In this document: piece by piece, positions 57,416 to 64,000 of the stretch
How positions within the stretch are numbered: position 1 is the first letter of the stretch
Layout of the letters: each line of letters starts with the position of its first letter
Assembly: GCF_003597395.2 (NCBI RefSeq)
Contig: NC_133773.1
Span: 65,597,843 to 65,661,842, forward strand
Direction: 5' to 3'
From: Chelonoidis abingdonii
Lineage: Eukaryota; Chordata; Testudines; Testudinidae
DNA length: 64,000 nucleotides
Made by a program: the position numbers and the translations under genes
Notes under the pieces: generated by a model
The model's database searches: none
Told to the model about the DNA's origin: nothing
Seen by the model: only the letters and a program-made list of their open reading frames with translations

Positions 57416-57419
57416 ATGT

Positions 57420-57730
57420 AAAAAATGAATTGCAATATAGACATTGTGTGATATCATTCCTGGAGTTATATAGCCCAAGGATCTAATGCCCATTGATGTC
57501 AATGGAAAAACTCCTGTTGCCTGAAGCTTGCTTTGGATCAAGCCCTAACAGACTACTTGCTTGGCCTTCACCTTGTCCCGTTAGCCAGTGTCACTGGTGA
57601 AGATCCATAGAGCACCTGTGATTGGCACAACTTTTGCAAACCAGCTAGTCAGGCCTGATATCCTTGGTTTGAGATCAGAGTTTTCATTCTTCTAGATGGA
57701 CTGTCTTCCATGGTTGGCAAGCCCCACCTG
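57420..57730. other. Sequence without a recognised feature
   Basis: 'gtgtgatatcattcctggag' at 57445 recurs as 'gtgtgatatcattcctagag' at 57935, 490 bp downstream. Confidence 0.4.
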
Positions 57731-57734
57731 CCCA

Positions 57735-57860
57735 GAAAGAGGTATGTGGAGGTGAAGTGATGTGCCCAGGACCATCCAGTAGTTCCGTGGTACAGCTAGA
57801 AGTAAAAGCAGGTCTCCTAAGTCACCAGTCAAACACCTGTTTCCACTGGACAATGCCACC
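57735..57860 (-). repeat. MIR-like SINE, antisense
   Basis: 'gtgaagtgatgtgcccagga', 'cagctagaagtaaaagcagg' and 'ccactggacaatgccacct' follow the reversed MIR-type SINE order (central box, B-box side, A-box side). Confidence 0.5.
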
Positions 57861-57864
57861 TTTC

Positions 57865-58580
57865 CTCAGGCCCTTACAGATTATATCATCATAATATGTG
57901 ATCTGTAGTTATGCAAGAAATTCAGTATTGGTCTCGTGTGATATCATTCCTAGAGTGATACAGACCATAATTGTACATAACATGTGATCTTAATTAGTCT
58001 GAGAGGAATGTATAATTTAATAAAGTCTTATTATATGGTCAGTCACCCAATAAATTTAAAGATTAAAAAATAAAATAGACTTCAAATTATTGTTCCACAT
58101 TATTGTTTTAAGTTCAAAACAGCAAGGAAGAAATTAAAAAATATATACCCAAGACATGTCTATGCAAATTATTGTTTAAATCATTTCTACTATCAGTTAA
58201 AATATATTTACTTCTAAAGTGAAATTTTTCTAATTCATATTGCAATACATTAAAACATACAGCTATACAAGTGCAAATCAGGACAGTTTATATGTTTACA
58301 AGTCTTATAGTAGTATAATTAGCCTTTGTATATTTTGACATGTGATGTTGACAATTGGTATTTTAACAGTTTTAAAGCTTTAACTTTTTGAATCTGAATA
58401 TCTGCTGTCATTAAAAATTTCTGACCCACCCCCATAATTTCCTGTAACTGAAAATTTAAATCAATAAATATCTAAAAAAAATCAATATCCATCAAAATTA
58501 TATAAAAAATAGAATTCTCTCAAGCCTAACTATAATGTTAATTAACTTGAGGCATTTATTGACTCACAATAGGTAACATA
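57865..58580. other. AT-rich sequence without a recognised feature
   Basis: Very AT-rich. Nothing recognised. Confidence 0.4.
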
Positions 58581-58584
58581 TGAA

Positions 58585-58728
58585 GAGTTGTTATAGCCAT
58601 GATGGTCCCAGGATATTAGAGACAAAAGGTGGGTGAGGTAATATCTCTGACTGGACCAACTTCTGTTGGGGAGAGAGACCAGCTTCAACATTGGTCCATT
58701 AAAAGATATTACCTCACCCACCTTGTCT
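58585..58728. mobile_element. Inverted pair of PLE ends (second PLE subfamily)
   Basis: 'tagccatgatggtcccagga', 'gtgggtgaggtaatatctct' and 'ctggaccaacttctgttggg' match the PLE edge at 16938-17000. From 58690 an inverted piece follows ('attggtccattaaaagatat', 'tacctcacccaccttgtct'). No coding sequence between them. Confidence 0.75.
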
Positions 58729-58734
58729 TCTTAA

Positions 58735-60185
58735 TGTGTATCATAGTAACATAATTTTGGTTACAAGGAAGATCATATGGCCTATCTAAGTTTATTAATT
58801 CACCTTTATTGTTTTGGTCCTTTGTAGTGTTTTTCACCTGTAAGTGTCTACAATTTTAATATACTCCCCCCCCCACATACACAGCCTGTGTCTCTGCCTT
58901 CAGTGCTGTTTTGCACATGAATTAATCTCTGTATAATTAAATTTCTCCCAATTTTATTTTAACTTTCAGTATTTTCTTAATTGTACTTTGTACAATTACA
59001 GTCTGTTCAGTCACTGTCTGGACCACCAGAAAGTAAAAGTGCAAGTATCCAGGAGTTTGTTTTGGAGTTGTTATGCTTTTAAAGACCTCTCCCAGGCCCA
59101 GATCCTCCGATGTTTCTTGAAAAGCCCCAAGAAGCATTAATCCTGCTAAAATCACTATTGGCTGACCTATCCAAATTGTTATCTACCAGACAGATAACAG
59201 CATACACATACGCAATTCTGTTCACTGTTCTACCTCACTCTCTTCCTTTAAATCCTTCCTTAAGGCTTAGTTTTTTTAATTAGATTTCCATTACAGACCT
59301 CCAATCCCTCTTGAGAGTCTTTGACTAGTTACAGTCTCAAACTATTAGTATATCGACTATCAAAAAAAAGAGGAACTATAGTAGCTCAAAAGAAGGAGAA
59401 AATGAGTTATCTTTTACTGTTGTTGTAACCCTGGTTCTTTCCATGCACTCTCTACCCCTTCCTTCACTTCATCATTCCTATTACTATTCTATGTCTAACT
59501 TAAGGCTATTCCTCTCAGTCCCCTTTCCCCCTCCCCACCCCCACTCTCATCTTATTGTTTTTCCTCTTTTCTTTCTATTCCTTTTTTTCCTTTCTTCCCT
59601 CCTACTAAACAAGAAGGAAAACTTATTTAGCATTACCTGAAACTTGTCCGCATTTCTTTGTATCTCTGTTTTTTTTAAGACCGGGTTCCTTTATATCAAA
59701 GGTGCTGCTCATTTAGTCAGAGGTGCAACTGTAACAAGTATCCTTCCCAAACCATCTGGAGGTGTAAAAGTTCATAAGCTTTGCCAGCATCACTCACCTG
59801 TTTAACTAATTTTTTACAAATGTCAAACCTCTTCTGGATTCATAAATATTTTCACTGGCCTAAAATGGGAAAGCTGGAAAAATCATTGTATAGAATATTT
59901 TTTGTTAGCTTCTTGTGGTTTTTATTTAACCTGAAATAGTTTTCTTCTTTGTGTCACCAGTAGATTCAAATCAAGAATGAATCCCAGCTTTGCTGAGTTA
60001 TTGTTACATTATCGTTTCCCTATTGCTAATTAATGCACGTTATCAAGATCTTGAAAGTTTAAACAATGGCAAATCAAAGCACTTCAAAAGCCGCTTTGTG
60101 CGTGTGAATATATTCCTGCCGGTGTGCCTGAAACAGTGTTCTAGGTGAGGCTGGTATTGCTGACTGTTATTTAGGTTGCCCAATA
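58735..60185. other. Sequence without a recognised feature
   Basis: A C-run lies at 58866-58874. A pyrimidine-rich stretch at 59440-59640 explains the short open frame there. Confidence 0.4.
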
Positions 60186-60189
60186 CTTC

Positions 60190-60960
60190 CCATTAAAAGA
60201 TTCTGTTTCCAGCTGCTCTTTGCCAAACTTTAACTATTTGGACTGAAATTTTCTGTGCCAGGTGTCTGTTCAGGCTGGATTTTTGGAAATTTTTTGGCCA
60301 AAATGGTTCAACTGTTTCCAAGAATGAGGATAGGGGAAAATGTTGTTTTGTCCATGCTAAATTCTGGTGATCTTTTCTTTGAACTGCTATGCTTTATAGA
60401 AGGGAGTTGAAATTTGGCAGGGACTGGCCTCTGTGTCAGGAATGTGCCTTTTGTTGTCCCTATGAAAATTCACCCAAATTTGACCACGTTGTAAGCCTTT
60501 AAAAAATTCTCTAAAGAATTTTGTCCTCACTGAGCATGCTTGAGCCTTTCACAACTCCCAGTGCTGAGACTGTGTATGCACCATCCCCACAAAGTTACAG
60601 CACATGTTCCATCTTCTCACAGCTCCTGGCAGTGAGTTAGCTATATATACAGCTATCTCCACAGAGTGACTGGGGCTGGGTGAAACCAAACCAGGCACTG
60701 GTACAGAGAGCCTGTCTGTCCTCTGCTCTCAATGACCTCCATCCCCCACTGGCATCCAGGCAGCATGAAGGAGGAAGAGGAAGCCATCTGACTGGAGTAC
60801 ACGGTGTACAAAAGCCAGACCCGGTGGGAAGAACAGAGTAGATTGGGACAAGGTGTCTGGTGAGACTGGGACTGGGAAAGAGGGGGAGAGAAACTGGACT
60901 GGGATTGGATGGGAAGGAAAGATTGGAAGTGGGAGGAAGGGAAGGCTTGAAGTAGAAGGT
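60190..60960 (+). repeat. Unclassified ancient interspersed repeat, probable
   Basis: 'ttggactgaaattttctgtg', 'ttggaaattttttggcc', 'ttgaaatttggcagggactg' and 'cttttgttgtccctatg' are phrases I recognise from an old, abundant amniote repeat of unclear class. Extent and class are uncertain. The G-rich 3' end (60840-60950) may be separate. Confidence 0.35.
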
Positions 60961-60964
60961 ATCC

Positions 60965-63280
60965 CTTGTTTAGACTTAATTCTAATCATTATCCCAAACA
61001 AACCTCTGGTAGTAATTTACACTCGCTGCTGCAGACCTGATATTGAGCTCAAACTAGTGTAAATCAGAAGTAACTGAAAGCAAAGGTAGCAAAACATTTC
61101 ATTAGAAATTCTGCTTCATAAGGCAGAGATAATTGAGCATGTTTTAAAGCAAAAGAAATTATCCAATATTATTTTAAGCTTCTTTGCATTATTCTTTCAT
61201 CTGTATTCTTTATTCTGAGTTTTTGTTACACGTTGAGTCAAATCCTGTTTCTATGAAAGTTAGTGGCAAAATTTCCCTTTAGGAAGCAGGACCATTGTAC
61301 TACATATTGGGGCTTTGCCAAAATAAGATAGGCATCAGATCTCTGACGAGGTGCCATGTGTCCACTTTGAACTGCGTTGCTTGCAGTTTCTGGCCAAAGA
61401 GCTGATGTGTCTGGACTAAGGAGAATGGTATGGATCCAGCATACAGATGGATTAATTAGAGACCAAATTGTAGTAGAGTTGATAACTAAGTCAAAGTAAT
61501 GCTATTGTGTGAGAGAGAGACTTTATTTTGCACACGACCTTTGATATTTGCTGGACTGGTGAAAATTGTCCTTCCCAAATTGAAGTATTAGTGAGCAGTG
61601 AGAAAAAGGAAGTGCATCTAATTAAAAATACATTCTAAGGCACAACACATAAGTAAATATGGGGCAAACACCATATTTATCTGCAATATATGTGAAGGCA
61701 ATTACAACACAATGCAAAGATTTCCCACACAGGAGGTACAGCGACAGCATTCTATAAAAGCAACCATTCGCTTTCAGTGCAAATTGCAAAGAAATACCAA
61801 ATCAAAATATATATGCTTATGGACATACAGCTGGAGGACTATGCTCTGATGCAGAAATAGTTGTTTTAGAGCCACTTCATAAATTTGCAAAACAAGGTTC
61901 TACAACAGATAGGTTTGTGACACTGGAAAAAAAATGAACAAAGGTGAATTTCACATTGGAAAAAAAATGAACAAAGGTGAATTTCACATCCAATATTTCT
62001 AGTGAATATGCTCAAGAATATTTATAAATAGTAAAAGCAAAGAGTTGTAGGAAAAGGAGTTTGAAGTATCGGTATGTCTAATTCAAGTACTACCCATTAC
62101 TGAAACAAAACCTGACATTCAAATGAGTACAAGATTACTCAGTGTTTCAGATGGAGAGAGCATAATACTAGACAGATGGCCAACAGAAACAGCCCAAGCA
62201 CCACCAAATAATCAAACATATTGGTACTATAGAGGTGAAATTGTTACATATAATGGGATTCTGAACAAAGGACACCTTGTCATAATACTACGCAGTGTGA
62301 GATCAGAAATTCTAAGTATAATTCACAGTGCTCCTATGGACGTTGAGAAGGGCCTAAAGTCGAAGAACAGCCCAGGATGTAGGAGGAGCCAGTCATGCAG
62401 GGAAGTGCAGGGACAAAACATCCTAAAGATATGAAGATTTAGTGCATCCCCAGAGACTATAGTGGTGGTACTCCTGTAGAGTCCCTCAGATCATTAAAAC
62501 AGCTTCCCTGGTGCAACCTGTTACAACTACCTACCTTAATCTTGAGATAATGCCACTGCTGATGTAGCTGCCCCATTGGAGCAGGGGTGGATCATGCCCA
62601 GTAAATGGACAACACTAGAGTCCCCTTCTGTACTTTCCCTGGTCCATTTATACTAGTATTGTCAAATTCACAAATTATTTTCTTTTTTCCGATTCTGGGT
62701 TCCAGAATTTATTTTCAACTGAATCGCCTAGTGCATTTTTAAAGGCAATAAGCAGGAGGAGATTACTCTAATTGCAACTCCATAGATATAGTCATTAAAG
62801 TTAATAAATGAAGCTCCAATGTTAGGAGGGCCATTTATTAAACCACTAGCTGAACAAAAAGATCCAGCACACTTTCACTGCTAAAACAGCCATAAATTAA
62901 AGTTTATAAAGGTAAATATCCTTGGACATTTTATTGGGAAATATAGAGAGTTGACTCTATCCTGTCTTTCATCAAAGAGCATGCAGGGAGTTACTTTCCT
63001 TTCAAATTATGTTTTTGGTTTCTTTGAATAGTTGTTTTAAGCAAAGAGTGCTGGAGCTTTTTGTTCCTTTACTAAACCAACAAGTCTGTGACACCTTGAA
63101 AAGATTGTTGCCTTGTCTTGTTCAGTGGAAAGAAGCAAAATGCTCTAGAGGAGATCAACTGCGTAGATGTAGACATATGTGAAAGACTGAACTAAATGAC
63201 ATTCACCACCAACTGTTACTGCTATGAACAGACAGATCCACCCCCTATTGGAAAATTTATTCTTATTTAGCCCTTTTTTG
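60965..63280. other. AT-rich sequence without a recognised feature
   Basis: Contains the perfect 33-bp tandem duplication at 61924-61989. The 103-codon frame at 62123-62434 (plus) has no recognisable domain. Confidence 0.4.
61924..61989 (+). repeat. Perfect 33-bp tandem duplication
   Basis: Two identical copies of a unit starting tggaaaaaaaatgaac and ending 'gaatttcacat' lie head to tail at 61924-61956 and 61957-61989. The absence of mismatches suggests a recent event or an assembly artefact. Confidence 0.95.
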
Positions 63281-63285
63281 TCCAC

Positions 63286-63614
63286 ATGGATTTTGTGACT
63301 TTCAGAAACCTCTGTGACATTTTCTGCTTTAGCCCCTTTGTGGCAGGGGGAATCTGGAGCCATCAGCCACTGCAAGCAATGAGGGGACCCCAGAGCTCTG
63401 AGCCACTGAAGCTGTAGCAAGGGCCCTGGAGCATGCTGGACGCCCTCCCACACAGTGGGGGTGGGCTCTCCTCCCGCCTTCGGCTTCAGTCAGCCCTCCC
63501 TCTCATTATTTTTAGTAGAAGTCATGGACAGGTCACAGGTTTCCATGAATTTTTATTTCCTGTGATCTGTCCGTGACTTTTACTGAAAATAACAGTGACA
63601 AAATCTTAACCTTA
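63286..63614. mobile_element. MITE-like DNA transposon remnant
   Basis: Inner inverted arms 63514-63539 (agtagaagtcatggacagg...) and 63559-63584 (...ctgtccgtgacttttact) form a 26-bp imperfect stem. The right edge 'aacagtgacaaaatcttaa' is the inverse of the left-type edge 'gattttgtgact' near 63289. I recognise the family as a common reptile MITE. No duplication found. Confidence 0.55.
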
Positions 63615-63644
63615 CTCATAAGTGTAAGCAGAGTCAGGATGAGC

Positions 63645-64000
63645 TGTACCCTGACATCTGGTGGTGAAGTATGGGAAGTGTGGAAAGAATGTCTGGAATG
63701 TGAAATCTCAAATATTTGCATAGGCACGCCTGCCCCATCCCAGACTGCCGAGCTGTGGGACTGCTTTGTGACAGAAATGACTCAACCTCAGTTGGGTGGT
63801 ACTTGCTAGACAAGGGACATGGGTTCCAAAACCCTGTGAATAGAGAGAGGTTGGGGACAGGTATTTGTGCCTGGTGGTGCAGGCTCCTTGTGGAGCTAGA
63901 AGCACCAGTTGCACCCCCTCCTCTCTCCACTGTGGAATGTCAGAGTTGATTTTTTATTCCCTTAAGACTCTAGATACAGGTTGCTGAGCTGAACTCACTT
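63645..64000 (+). mobile_element. LTR-like repeat, cut by the window end
   Basis: Begins 'tgtaccctgacatctggtgg' and runs past the window end ('ccttaagactctagatacag'). I recognise the sequence as part of an abundant turtle LTR or ERV-type repeat. Overlapping open frames on both strands (63573-63949 plus, 63634-63930 minus) are not genes. Confidence 0.4.

Overview
The window reads as non-coding, repeat-dense vertebrate DNA from a non-avian sauropsid, most likely a turtle. The pointers are many CR1 LINE copies of more than one subfamily on both strands, MIR/CORE-like SINE remnants, Penelope-like element (PLE) ends, palindromic hAT MITEs and several 0.9-1.2 kb solo LTRs with a TATA box. The family mix comes from my knowledge of reptile repeats, not from a search. 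I found no confident host protein-coding gene, rRNA, tRNA or CRISPR array. Almost every open frame over about 100 codons lies in, or antisense to, a transposable element. One weak candidate first coding exon (signal-peptide-like, with a GTAAGT donor) sits at 56073-56121.

Layout. 1-770: LTR-like sequence. 3150-3433: MIR broken by a PLE end. 5130-7155: Harbinger-like DNA transposon with a decayed SANT/Myb-like reading frame. 7203-8446: three-level nest (antisense CR1, containing sense CR1, containing hAT MITE). 9985-12285: non-CR1 LINE cut by a solo LTR. 16930-18632: decayed PLE on the minus strand (reverse transcriptase plus GIY-YIG) holding a MITE. 21232-22464: solo LTR on the minus strand inside a purine-rich tract. 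27289-28922: CR1 cut by a solo LTR. 35357-37592: palindromic PLE followed by a solo LTR that holds a hAT element. 37910-38850: CR1 cut by a hAT element. 39730-40577 and 48924-49815: two minus-strand LTRs of one family. 41087-42379: hAT fragment, PLE fragment and CR1 in a row. 44690-46200: CR1 cut by two PLE ends. 52121-52532: hAT. 53040-53720 and 63645-64000: LTR-like sequence. The rest is AT-rich unique or very old sequence.

The sequence allows relative dating. Exact or near-exact target-site duplications (5 bp for LTRs, 8 bp for hAT elements, about 12-17 bp for PLE ends) fix which element entered which. The most unusual signal is in the PLE ends. They carry a hammerhead-ribozyme-like core (CUGANGA, a stem II hairpin, GAAA) closed by a 4-bp stem I and with no stem III. 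In the copy at 44781-44998 the core is intact on both strands of a near-perfect inverted pair.
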